From NCBI GenBank assembly GCA_943360385.1, contig CALRIM020000121.1, positions 1-9,522 on the forward strand: a stretch of 9,522 nucleotides of DNA, given 5' to 3'. This document shows, piece by piece, positions 1 to 6,413 of the stretch (the stretch's first letter is position 1; the number at the start of each line of letters is the position of its first letter). The translations under genes were made by a program, and so were the position numbers. The notes under the pieces were generated by a model. That model saw only the letters and a list, made by a program, of their open reading frames with translations. It searched no databases and was not told where the DNA came from. Origin of the DNA: CAJBVG01 sp943360385. Its GTDB lineage: Bacteria > Bacteroidota > Bacteroidia > Sphingobacteriales > Sphingobacteriaceae.

Positions 1-1340
1 TCACTGGAGGTAAATTTAAGTTTACTTATTTGAATGCTAATTATGGTAAACTTCAATTAGAATTAGAACGTAATTGTGATGGAGGTGGTGCAACATTTGA
101 AACCAGTGTTGTGGTTGGAATATATTCTGAAGCAAATAATTCGAAAGTAGGTAGTTTAACTTTAAATAGAGATACTATTATAAAAGCTCCCATTATTACT
201 GACTGCAATGGAGTAGTTAAGTGTTTTGAGCAAGCCAATTATTCAATTCAATTCAATATTTTCCAATTAGATTTTAATTATTACGATTCTATAGGTTATT
301 ATTTTTATTGGGAGCGTTGCTGCTTAGCAAATGGAATTGTAAATATTGAAAATTCTGCAACAACGCCAATGGGAATTTTACTTAATATCCCCAAGTTTAC
401 AATTTCCGAGACCAATAAAACCCAACTCGTAAATAGTAGTCCATATTTTCCATTTACATTCAATCCAACTGTATGTATAAATAAAGAATTAATATACAAC
501 ATGGCGTTTATAGATCCAGATGGTGATTCTTTAGTATATGAAGTGAATACACCAAATGCTGGTGGATATACCTCAACAGGTAATCCAGGACAAAATAATG
601 GCCCAAAACCCTATGATACTGTGCAATGGTCAGTTGGTTATAATATCAATAATATAATCAACTCAAATCCACCCTTAGAATTGAACAAAAACACAGGTAT
701 TTTAAAAATTAAGCCAACTCAATTTGGTAAATTTTTAATTTCATTCGCAATACATGAATATAGGAATGGTTTAAAAATTGGTACTGTATATTATGGGACT
801 AATTTATTTGTAATAAATTGTGTTGAAGCAATAATAATGCAACCAAAAGATCAATATTCAGTAAACTATTCACCTGTAACATTTCGAGTAAAACCGTATG
901 TTCCATTAGTTAATTATCAATGGCAATTAAAAGTTGATTCTTCCTTTAATAATATCCCTGCCTCAAATTCAGACACTTTGTTAGTAGATAATATTACTGA
1001 TTCAATGAACAATTATATTTATAGATGTGTAATAAAAAATGGTAATTGTGTTGTTCCTTCTGATGAAGCAATTTTACATGTATTAAAATCAGGAGTAGAT
1101 AATAAAAATTCAATCAAAATAAACCTATACCCCAACCCATCCAACCACCAAGTAACTGTTAAGGGAATAGAAAATCCTCAAAAAATTTCGGTATATTCTT
1201 TAGAAGGAAAATTATTAAAAGAAATTTTCAGCTCAAGCGCCTTCGAGGTCTCAGATATTCTTCCTGGGATGTATTTGGTAAGAGTAACCGACGAAAACAA
1301 CAATTCAGCTTATTATGGGAAGTTAAGGGTTGGGGAATAA
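1..1340 (+). CDS. Secreted Ig-domain surface protein with T9SS C-terminal sorting tail (5' partial)
   Basis: The reading frame is open from base 3 with no start codon in view, so the gene begins before the window; 445 residues are visible. The first visible residues (TGGKFKFTYLNANYG, then RNCDGGG) match the usual beginning of a family of large secreted Bacteroidota proteins, after the signal peptide. Counting from base 30, family-like landmarks are WERCC (about 94-98), the cadherin-like DPDGDSLVY (162-170), IHEYRNG (241-247), an Ig-like domain (about 268-352, with YQWQ and YRCVI as the core Trp and Cys strands) and a type-A T9SS tail (about 360-436, NLYPNPS, SVYSLEGK, LPGMYLVRV). Such tails direct export through the outer membrane and cell-surface attachment. 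The substrate or adhesion target is unknown. The gene ends with TAA just before a terminator and converges on the tRNA operon. Family placement is by recall of motifs; the T9SS tail is the surest part. Confidence 0.85.
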   Translation, partial: TGGKFKFTYLNANYGKLQLELERNCDGGGATFETSVVVGIYSEANNSKVGSLTLNRDTIIKAPIITDCNGVVKCFEQANYSIQFNIFQLDFNYYDSIGYYFYWERCCLANGIVNIENSATTPMGILLNIPKFTISETNKTQLVNSSPYFPFTFNPTVCINKELIYNMAFIDPDGDSLVYEVNTPNAGGYTSTGNPGQNNGPKPYDTVQWSVGYNINNIINSNPPLELNKNTGILKIKPTQFGKFLISFAIHEYRNGLKIGTVYYGTNLFVINCVEAIIMQPKDQYSVNYSPVTFRVKPYVPLVNYQWQLKVDSSFNNIPASNSDTLLVDNITDSMNNYIYRCVIKNGNCVVPSDEAILHVLKSGVDNKNSIKINLYPNPSNHQVTVKGIENPQKISVYSLEGKLLKEIFSSSAFEVSDILPGMYLVRVTDENNNSAYYGKLRVGE

Positions 1341-1345
1341 AAAAA

Positions 1346-1367
1346 GCCTCGATGTTACGATCGAGGC
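1346..1367. terminator. Bidirectional intrinsic terminator between the surface-protein gene and the tRNA operon
   Basis: A perfect 8-bp stem (GCCTCGAT at 1346-1353, ATCGAGGC at 1360-1367) encloses a 6-nt loop. On the plus strand it is followed by TTTT (1368-1371), five nucleotides after the stop codon of the surface-protein gene. On the minus strand it is followed by a longer run of seven T (complement of 1339-1345). It can therefore end both convergent transcripts, and the longer T run favours the tRNA operon. Confidence 0.9.
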
Positions 1368-1384
1368 TTTTAATCCACTTGTTG

Positions 1385-1470
1385 TACTCGGGGCGGGAAT
1401 CGAACCCGCACGACCTGTAAGGGTCACAGGATTTTAAGTCCTGCGTGTCTACCAGTTCCACCACCCGAGC
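1385..1470 (-). tRNA. tRNA-Leu (anticodon UAA)
   Basis: The minus strand reads as an 86-nt class II tRNA. The acceptor stem GCTCGGG/CCCGAGT includes a G1-U72 wobble. The D region is GTGGAACTGGTAGACAC. The anticodon stem CAGGA/TCCTG holds loop CTTAAAA, giving anticodon UAA. A long variable arm follows, then T stem GCGGG/CCCGC with loop TTCGATT, and discriminator A. The next bases are CAA, so CCA is not encoded and must be added after transcription. It decodes UUA and UUG, heavily used in an AT-rich genome. It is the second gene of a two-tRNA transcript that ends at the hairpin at 1346-1367. Confidence 0.97.
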
Positions 1471-1485
1471 ATCTTCTAAAAAATA

Positions 1486-1503
1486 ACCTCTCGTAAGAGA
1501 GGT
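1486..1503 (-). other. Hairpin in the spacer between the two tRNAs
   Basis: A perfect 7-bp inverted repeat (ACCTCTC at 1486-1492, GAGAGGT at 1497-1503) with a 4-nt loop lies in the 41-nt spacer between tRNA-Gly and tRNA-Leu. No T run follows it on either strand, so it is not a standard intrinsic terminator. In the polycistronic precursor it could act as a processing signal or simply keep the spacer from pairing with the tRNAs; that role is inferred. Confidence 0.6.
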
Positions 1504-1511
1504 GAAGATTG

Positions 1512-1584
<73 letters not shown>

Positions 1585-1602
1585 TTTTTTGATTGTGGAC
1601 TG

Positions 1603-1632
1603 CAAATATAGAGTTTTTAGTATTCTTGTCAA
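1603..1632 (-). promoter_or_regulatory. Bacteroidota sigma-type promoter of the tRNA-Gly/tRNA-Leu operon
   Basis: On the minus strand a -33 box TTGACA (1627-1632) is followed after 16 nt by a -7 box TATATTTG (1603-1610), a full match to the Bacteroidota consensus TAnnTTTG. Measured from TTG, the spacing to the -7 box is 19 nt, as expected. The start site should fall near 1597, about 12 nt before the first tRNA base at 1584. It is the clearest promoter in the window, as would suit a stable-RNA operon. Confidence 0.88.
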
Positions 1633-1676
1633 GAAAAATTTGAAATTAATAGCTTAGGGCCTGTTTTTCAGTATTT

Positions 1677-1760
1677 AGTATCGTGTATCAGGTATCGAGT
1701 ATCGGGTAAATTCTTAAATTGTATAATTAACTCGATACCCGATACCCACTACTTGATACT
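1677..1760. repeat. Inverted pair of degenerate heptamer (NGTATCR) arrays
   Basis: The left arm (1677-1707) reads as heptamers AGTATCG, TGTATCA, GGTATCG, AGTATCG and then GGT. The right arm (1730-1760), read on the minus strand, gives AGTATCA, AGTAGTG, GGTATCG, GGTATCG and then AGT. The two 31-nt arms match at 24 positions, and three of the seven mismatches would be G-U pairs in minus-strand RNA. The loop between them is 22 nt of AT-rich DNA (1708-1729). The right arm overlaps the last codons and the TAG stop of the hydrolase gene. In the transcript this would be a long hairpin right at the 3' end, possibly an mRNA stabiliser or a factor-dependent terminator; there is no clean T run, so a role as an intrinsic terminator is unlikely. 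Confidence 0.8.
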
Positions 1761-2513
1761 CAAAGTAAGGCGATCATAAGCTAAAAACACCCCTTCTGGC
1801 AATTCCGCTTCGACCTCGGCATGTAAGCCTAATTGGTGGGATATGTGTGTTAAATACGTTTGCTCTGCTCCAATTTCTTGAGCTAAGGCAATGGCTTCGT
1901 CTAAGGTAAAATGAGACATGTGTTCATCTCTTCTAAGTGCATTTAAAACCAATACTTTCGAGCCCTTTATCTTTTCCTTCTCTTCTGCAGAAATAGTTTT
2001 GGCATCGGTAATGTATGTAAAATCACCTATCCTAAACCCGTATACGGGTAACTTAAAATGCAGAGCTCTTATCGGAGTTACGTCTACTCCCTGAATGTTC
2101 ATCCCCTTCTCTTTGATATGATGTAAAACAACTCTTGGTAAACCGGGATAATTTAATCCTGAAAAGACATACGAAAATTCGTTTTTTAAAGCGTTCTGCA
2201 CACGCTCTTCTGCATAAACATCTATTTCCCTATCATGCTTAAAATTAAAGGCTCTTACGTCGTCTAATCCTGCAATGTGGTCTTTGTGTTCATGGGTAAA
2301 CAGAATGGCATCTAGTTGATGTACTTTTTCTCGAAGCATCTGGTACCTAAAATCTGGACCAGAATCTATTACCAATACTTTCTCATTTACTTCTATCATT
2401 ACAGAAGACCTTAATCGGTTATTACGAGAATCTGTAGAAGTGCAAATAGCGCATTCACACGCAATAACAGGTACTCCCTGCGATGTTCCTGTGCCTAAGA
2501 AAGTAACTTTCAC
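1749..2513 (-). CDS. PhnP-like metallo-beta-lactamase-fold hydrolase
   Basis: This 254-aa protein is a complete MBL-fold metal-dependent phosphodiesterase of the PhnP type. It begins with the strand MKVTFLGTGTSQGVP and carries a CxCxxC cluster (C19, C21, C24) like the structural zinc site of PhnP. The metal-binding motif THEHKDH (73-79) is intact, as are the later ligand regions H151, ITDA with D170, and THISH (222-226). The end, AYDRLTL, has Arg where relatives usually have Gly (YDGL). The start is GTG at 2511-2513, sharing one base with the preceding stop (TAGTG), which suggests translational coupling; no ATG lies nearby in frame. PhnP cleaves cyclic ribose phosphates in phosphonate breakdown, but no phn genes are present, so the substrate is unknown. 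The stop codon TAG lies inside a heptamer-repeat array. Confidence 0.87.
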   Translation of the reverse strand: MKVTFLGTGTSQGVPVIACECAICTSTDSRNNRLRSSVMIEVNEKVLVIDSGPDFRYQMLREKVHQLDAILFTHEHKDHIAGLDDVRAFNFKHDREIDVYAEERVQNALKNEFSYVFSGLNYPGLPRVVLHHIKEKGMNIQGVDVTPIRALHFKLPVYGFRIGDFTYITDAKTISAEEKEKIKGSKVLVLNALRRDEHMSHFTLDEAIALAQEIGAEQTYLTHISHQLGLHAEVEAELPEGVFLAYDRLTLSIK

Positions 2514-2524
2514 TAACTTACTTT
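2500..2524 (-). promoter_or_regulatory. Hairpin with the stop/start junction in its loop
   Basis: A perfect 7-bp inverted repeat (AAAGTAA at 2500-2506, TTACTTT at 2518-2524) encloses an 11-nt loop that holds the overlapping TAGTG, the stop of the 88-aa gene and the GTG start of the hydrolase. The stem is AT-rich and only moderately stable. It could tune reinitiation at the coupled junction, but this is inferred from position and chance is possible. Confidence 0.35.
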
Positions 2525-2779
2525 TTGAGATTTTATAGATTGAAAAAACTTTGCTTGATTTTCATTAAACAATGTTTCATCGATTTCAATTTCTTGTAGA
2601 ATTTCTGCCAAGGCTGCTATCTTCACATCCATGGTCGCAAATTTGTTCACCACCACTACTTTCGCCTCTAAAATTAAACAAGAGCCTGGTTTAAAATTAC
2701 CTTTTTCATAGCGCACCTTAAATTGTTGCACTTTAAAAATCTCTTCAATTTTGTCTAATGTTCCTTGTGAAATTTTCAT
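2513..2779 (-). CDS. Conserved-looking small protein of unknown function (88 aa)
   Basis: I do not recognise a named family. The protein is small and soluble, with no signal peptide, membrane segment or obvious catalytic motif. An N-terminal helix (about 1-20) is followed by a short beta-rich core with YEKGNFKPGSCLI (24-36) and a very hydrophobic strand VVVVNKF (41-47), then a helix (about 52-65) and a charged C-terminal helix. The single Cys (C34) lies in the core. The text resembles small hypothetical proteins seen beside lolA in other Bacteroidota, but this is from memory and gives no function. The start ATG lies 5 nt after the lolA stop, and the TAG stop overlaps the GTG of the hydrolase gene, so it is the middle gene of a tight three-gene unit. 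Compact spacing on both sides supports it as a real gene. Confidence 0.78.
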   Translation of the reverse strand: MKISQGTLDKIEEIFKVQQFKVRYEKGNFKPGSCLILEAKVVVVNKFATMDVKIAALAEILQEIEIDETLFNENQAKFFQSIKSQKVS

Positions 2780-2784
2780 ACTGT

Positions 2785-3432
2785 TTATCTTAAATCAACC
2801 ACTTCTACTCCTGGATATTTTTTGGCATCAAATGTAAATGTACTAGCGTTTACTGCAAAATTTGGAGTAAACGTTTTTATTGAATAGGTATATCTATTGC
2901 CTGTTTTTTCAAAAATAATGCTCTTTATTATTTGCTTAGCTTTTTTATCGATCGTTAATTTTATTTTGAAAAAATTTTTAGATTTATCTGTCGGTGTTAA
3001 TTCAATATTTTGTTGAACCTTACCTGCAACCGTTTTCTCATCTAAAAATTTATATAAAAACCCCTTTTCGTACATAGTAAAAATCTCATTCGGCTTTATT
3101 CCATCATCTGTCGGGTCTACCGAATTCACTTGCACTTCCTTAGCCTCTTTCATATACGTCCAGATGGTTTTACCATCGCATATTACTTCTTGTCCAGCAA
3201 TTGCCAATCTATACTTTGCCCCCGATAATACTATAGACCCCGATTGTGTCTCCTTTATTTTCGCAGTAGGGTTTTCCAAAGTGTAACTAAACTCCGCTTT
3301 CATAGATTTATACGATCTATACTTCGAACTCACTCCGTTCAGTATATCCTTTGCTTTCTTGTCACCCTGCGCATTTACGTTTAATGCAAATAATAAGGTA
3401 ATTGCTATAATTGTTATTCTTTTCATTTTCAT
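2785..3432 (-). CDS. lolA: LolA-like outer-membrane lipoprotein carrier
   Basis: The protein is a periplasmic lipoprotein chaperone of the LolA family, which takes lipoproteins from the inner membrane and hands them to the outer membrane. From the chosen ATG at 3430-3432 it is 215 aa. A signal peptide (KMKR basic end, hydrophobic ITIIAITLLFAL, cleavage likely after NVNA) leads into a LolA-type beta fold: YRSYKSMKAEFSYTL, GSIVLSGAKYRLAIAG, ICDGKTIWTYMKEAKEVQV and the DDGIKPNEIF stretch. The frame stays open to an ATG at 3459, but that would add nine residues in front of the basic signal-peptide end and come wholly from the 59-bp repeat array, so it is rejected; ATG at 3424-3426 is the other candidate. 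A purine-rich GGGAAGAA from the first repeat copy precedes the start. It heads a unit with the 88-aa protein and the hydrolase. Confidence 0.88.
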   Translation of the reverse strand: MKMKRITIIAITLLFALNVNAQGDKKAKDILNGVSSKYRSYKSMKAEFSYTLENPTAKIKETQSGSIVLSGAKYRLAIAGQEVICDGKTIWTYMKEAKEVQVNSVDPTDDGIKPNEIFTMYEKGFLYKFLDEKTVAGKVQQNIELTPTDKSKNFFKIKLTIDKKAKQIIKSIIFEKTGNRYTYSIKTFTPNFAVNASTFTFDAKKYPGVEVVDLR

Positions 3433-3436
3433 TTTT

Positions 3437-3642
3437 TTCTTCCCGACGGCTGACGCCATCGGTTACTTGCACTCTAGCATTTGACCTTGCTACTTTTCTT
3501 CCCGAAGGCTGACGCCATCGGTTACTTGCACACTAGCTGTCGACTTTGCTTCTTTTCTTCCCGACGGCTATCGCCATCGGCTACTTGCACACTGGCAGTT
3601 GACCTTGCTACTTTTCTTCCCGACGGCTATCGCCATCGGTTA
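3437..3642. repeat. 59-bp tandem repeat array, three copies plus a partial fourth
   Basis: Copies begin at 3437, 3496, 3555 and 3614, so the period is exactly 59 bp; the fourth copy breaks off at about 3642. Full copies differ from each other at roughly 6-9 positions, all substitutions. The unit is about half G+C, clearly richer than its surroundings. Each copy holds a hairpin core; on the minus strand CCGATGGC and GCCGTCGG pair with one G-U and a 4-nt loop. The loop is GTCA in the two lolA-proximal copies and GATA in the two others. The second copy has a mismatch in the stem (ccgaagg). Each copy also carries a purine-rich GGGAAGAA tract on the minus strand. Since 59 is not a multiple of three it is not a coding repeat. 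It fills most of the ftsK-lolA gap and supplies the lolA leader. Confidence 0.92.
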
Positions 3643-3649
3643 AGCAGGG

Positions 3650-3664
3650 AAGCTCTACGAGCTT
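3650..3664. other. Short perfect hairpin downstream of ftsK
   Basis: AAGCTC (3650-3655) and GAGCTT (3659-3664) form a 6-bp stem with a 3-nt loop, between the 59-bp array and the heptamer array after ftsK. No T run follows it on the minus strand, so it is not a convincing terminator for ftsK. The rest of 3643-3686 shows nothing I can name. Confidence 0.4.
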
Positions 3665-3686
3665 ATTATGAACATGTCGTGCAGCC

Positions 3687-3719
3687 TACTCACTACTCAT
3701 TACCCACTACTCACTACCC
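3687..3719. repeat. Direct heptamer array at the 3' end of ftsK
   Basis: The plus strand reads TACTCAC, TACTCAT, TACCCAC, TACTCAC, TACCC, which is about 4.7 copies of a 7-bp unit in perfect phase. Read on the minus strand it encodes the last three ftsK residues (GSE) and its TAG stop at 3707-3709, then continues about 20 bp beyond. It shares the 11-mer TACCCACTACT with the array at the end of the hydrolase gene, so the two belong to one repeat family. There is no inverted partner arm here. Confidence 0.82.
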
Positions 3720-6397
3720 TTATTAAACAACTGATTCAAGTGCTGCTCAAGCTGGTACTCATCCTTAATCAACACTTCTCTTGCTTTTGAGCCTTCGAAG
3801 TTTCCTACGATGCCAAATGCTTCCAATTGGTCAATTATTCTTCCTGCTCTGTTATACCCTAATTTCAATTTACGTTGAATCAACGAGGTTGAGCCTTGTT
3901 GATGCATCACTATTAAACGTGCTGCCTCTTCAAAAAGTGCATCGCGTTCATTTACATCCATTTCTCTCGATCCTCCACCTTCTCCATTTTCATCCACATA
4001 TTCTGGTAAGATATGTGCACTTGGATATGCTCTTTGCGCTCCAATAAAGTCGGTCACCTTTTCTACCTCTGGTGTATCTACAAAGGCACATTGTATACGT
4101 ATAATGTCGCTTCCTAAAGATAACAACATATCTCCTCTACCTATTAATTGCTCCGCTCCCCCTGCATCTAAAATAGTCCTAGAGTCGATCTTTGAACTTA
4201 CTCTAAACGCCAATCGTGCTGGGAAGTTTGCCTTTATTGTTCCTGTGATAACATTTACCGAGGGTCTTTGTGTTGCAATTACTAAATGAATTCCAATAGC
4301 ACGTGCTAATTGGGCTAATCGGGCAATTGGTGTTTCAATTTCCTTACCTGCGGTCATCATTAAATCGGCAAACTCATCTATCACCAATACTATAAATGGT
4401 AAATATCGATGCCCTTCTTGTGGATTCAGTTTACGTGCTATAAACTTCGCATTGTATTCCTTCAAATTACGTACATGCGCATCTTTCAACAATTCATAAC
4501 GTTGATCCATTTCTATACATAATGAATTCAAAGTATGAATTACCTTCTTTGTATCTGTAATAATAGCATCTCCATCACCAGGTAATTTGGCAAGGAAATG
4601 GCGTTCAATTTTTCTGAATAAAGTTAACTCTACCTTCTTAGGATCCACCATTACAAATTTAATTTGCGATGGATGTTTCTTATAAAGTAGTGACACAAGC
4701 AATGCGTTTATACCAACCGATTTACCCTGACCAGTTGCTCCGGCCATTAATAAATGGGGCATCTTAGCTAAGTCAGCTACAAACACTTCGTTCGAAATAG
4801 TTTTACCCAATGCAATTGGTAAATCCATTTGTGCTGTCTGAAATTTCTCCGATGCTAAAACAGAACGCATCGAAACCATTTCTGGTGTTTGGTTCGGTAC
4901 CTCAATACCAATTGTTCCTTTACCAGGTATTGGTGCTATAATACGAATACCTAATGCCGATAAACTTAAGGCAATATCGTCCTCTAAATTTTTAATTTTA
5001 GAAATACGCACACCTGCTGCGGGTACAATTTCATATAGGGTAACTGTTGGGCCAATAGTTGCTTTTATTTTTGCAATTTCTATATTGTAATGCCCTAGTG
5101 TTTCTACAATTCTATTTTTATTACGCTCTAACTCCTCTGTATTTACAGTAATCTTCGCGCTACCATAGTTTTCTAATAAATCTAATGGTGGATATTTGTA
5201 AGATGATAAATCTAAGGTCGGATCGTACTCTCCCAACTCTCTTACTAAATCTTCTGAAGTAATTTCGCCTGTATTGGTAGTTGCCAATACTACGTTCTCC
5301 TCCTCAGGGGCAACCATTTCTAAAGGCAAATCGGGTACAGGTTCTGCCTTCTCTGTTTTTATAAATTCTACCTTTTCAAATCCATCGTCATCTACATTTT
5401 TTACTGGAGCAGCAATTGTTTCTTCAACGATGGTTTCTTTCACTACAACTTGTTGGAAGTTATCTACCAACTCATCCTCCGAAATTTCAATCTCATCTTC
5501 CAATTCATATTCATCTTCCACATCATCCTCTCTTAATTTATTTTTAAGAGTAGGCATTCGCTCTTCTTCCAATGGTTGATTTCTTAAAGGCAATTCAAAC
5601 GATTTCGGTTTAGCTTCAAATTCCAAAGTCGGAATAACTTCTGGCTTACGATTAAGTTCTACTGGGATTAATTCTTCCTCTTCTAATCCTATAAGTTCAT
5701 TTTTTTCTTCTTTCGGTTTAATAGGCGATTTAAAGTCGAAATTATAGGCAATAACAGCACAAGAAAGCGACGCAAATGCCAATAATCCTGCAGTACCCGT
5801 TTTACCAATTACTTGGTTAAACCACTCGTTCATTTGTATACCGTATGCTCCAGCTAAAAAGTATAAATCTATTTTTGCAAAACTAATTACAAAGGCAGTG
5901 GCGATAGAAACAAATACCAAAAAGAATAAGGAATAGGCAAGTGTTTTACCTAATTTCATTATGCTAACTTTAAACAACAATCGGTATCCAATTAAAAAAC
6001 TGCAAAAAGCAAATAAGAAAGATGCAACTCCAAACCATCTGTATATAAACAAATGAGAAACCATGGCACCCAAAATACCAAGCCAGTTCTCTACTTTATG
6101 GTTTGCTGCATCAAAAATAATATTGAGGGTTGCTCCATTTACAACACTCTGATCTTCATCCCAAGTAAATAAATACGAGAAAAATGCGACGAATAAATAC
6201 AAAGAAAAAAGCAATAATAGCAAACCCAAGATTTTTACAAATCGTGCATCCAACTCACGTTTTGGGCGAGCTTCCTTTTCTTTCTTCTCTTTCTTAACAG
6301 CAGGTTTTTCTTTGGTCTTAGAAACCGGTTTTTCAATAACCTCTTCTTCGAGCTCTTCTTCTGGTGCTGTTACTTGTGATCTTAACTTGTTAGCCAT
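3707..6397 (-). CDS. ftsK: DNA translocase FtsK
   Basis: The 896-aa protein is a complete FtsK/SpoIIIE-type septal DNA pump, which moves chromosome ends across the closing septum. A charged N-terminal tail (1-50) is followed by hydrophobic membrane segments (about 53-77, 104-142, 150-173, 203-219). An acidic, low-complexity linker (about 225-400) connects to the motor: the alpha domain (about 413-520), Walker A GATGQGKS (553-560), the VDPKKVELTLF segment (584-594), Walker B LVIDEFADL (671-679) and ATQRPSVNVITG (708-719). The C-terminal gamma winged helix (about 815-880, QQGSTSLIQRKLKLGYNRAG) is the part that reads DNA polarity signals in known FtsK proteins. The start ATG is 27 nt after the Mpl-like gene, with a likely promoter between. 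The last residues (GSE) and the stop come from a heptamer repeat array. Confidence 0.97.
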   Translation of the reverse strand: MANKLRSQVTAPEEELEEEVIEKPVSKTKEKPAVKKEKKEKEARPKRELDARFVKILGLLLLLFSLYLFVAFFSYLFTWDEDQSVVNGATLNIIFDAANHKVENWLGILGAMVSHLFIYRWFGVASFLFAFCSFLIGYRLLFKVSIMKLGKTLAYSLFFLVFVSIATAFVISFAKIDLYFLAGAYGIQMNEWFNQVIGKTGTAGLLAFASLSCAVIAYNFDFKSPIKPKEEKNELIGLEEEELIPVELNRKPEVIPTLEFEAKPKSFELPLRNQPLEEERMPTLKNKLREDDVEDEYELEDEIEISEDELVDNFQQVVVKETIVEETIAAPVKNVDDDGFEKVEFIKTEKAEPVPDLPLEMVAPEEENVVLATTNTGEITSEDLVRELGEYDPTLDLSSYKYPPLDLLENYGSAKITVNTEELERNKNRIVETLGHYNIEIAKIKATIGPTVTLYEIVPAAGVRISKIKNLEDDIALSLSALGIRIIAPIPGKGTIGIEVPNQTPEMVSMRSVLASEKFQTAQMDLPIALGKTISNEVFVADLAKMPHLLMAGATGQGKSVGINALLVSLLYKKHPSQIKFVMVDPKKVELTLFRKIERHFLAKLPGDGDAIITDTKKVIHTLNSLCIEMDQRYELLKDAHVRNLKEYNAKFIARKLNPQEGHRYLPFIVLVIDEFADLMMTAGKEIETPIARLAQLARAIGIHLVIATQRPSVNVITGTIKANFPARLAFRVSSKIDSRTILDAGGAEQLIGRGDMLLSLGSDIIRIQCAFVDTPEVEKVTDFIGAQRAYPSAHILPEYVDENGEGGGSREMDVNERDALFEEAARLIVMHQQGSTSLIQRKLKLGYNRAGRIIDQLEAFGIVGNFEGSKAREVLIKDEYQLEQHLNQLFNKGSE

Positions 6398-6413
6398 TCT
6401 TTTGCTTAATATG

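Noticed and set aside
30..32. TTG as start of the surface-protein gene
   Set aside because: The frame is open upstream and the preceding residues TGGKFKFTY fit the family's mature N-terminus, so the real start is outside the window.
1585..1748. A small gene between the tRNA operon and the hydrolase
   Set aside because: The stretch holds the tRNA promoter and the heptamer palindrome, and I see no open frame of protein-like composition in it.
3437..3642. CRISPR array
   Set aside because: The more constant and more variable parts of the unit suggest repeat and spacer at first sight, but the variable part differs only by point changes between copies, so there are no independent spacers, and no cas gene is present.
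3437..3645. Integron attC (59-base element)
   Set aside because: The 59-bp length is a coincidence: the units lack paired RYYYAAC and GTTRRRY cores, there is no integrase or cassette gene, and the one GTTAAGC match at the array end is isolated.
3481..3726. Plus-strand 81-codon open frame across the 59-bp array
   Set aside because: It lies on repeats whose period is not a multiple of three, runs into the ftsK 3' end on the other strand, and has no protein-like composition.
5274..5579. Plus-strand Ser-rich open frame inside ftsK
   Set aside because: It is the antisense of the acidic low-complexity linker of FtsK. Other plus-strand frames at 3781-4289, 7539-7793 and 7919-9153 are likewise antisense shadows of strong genes.
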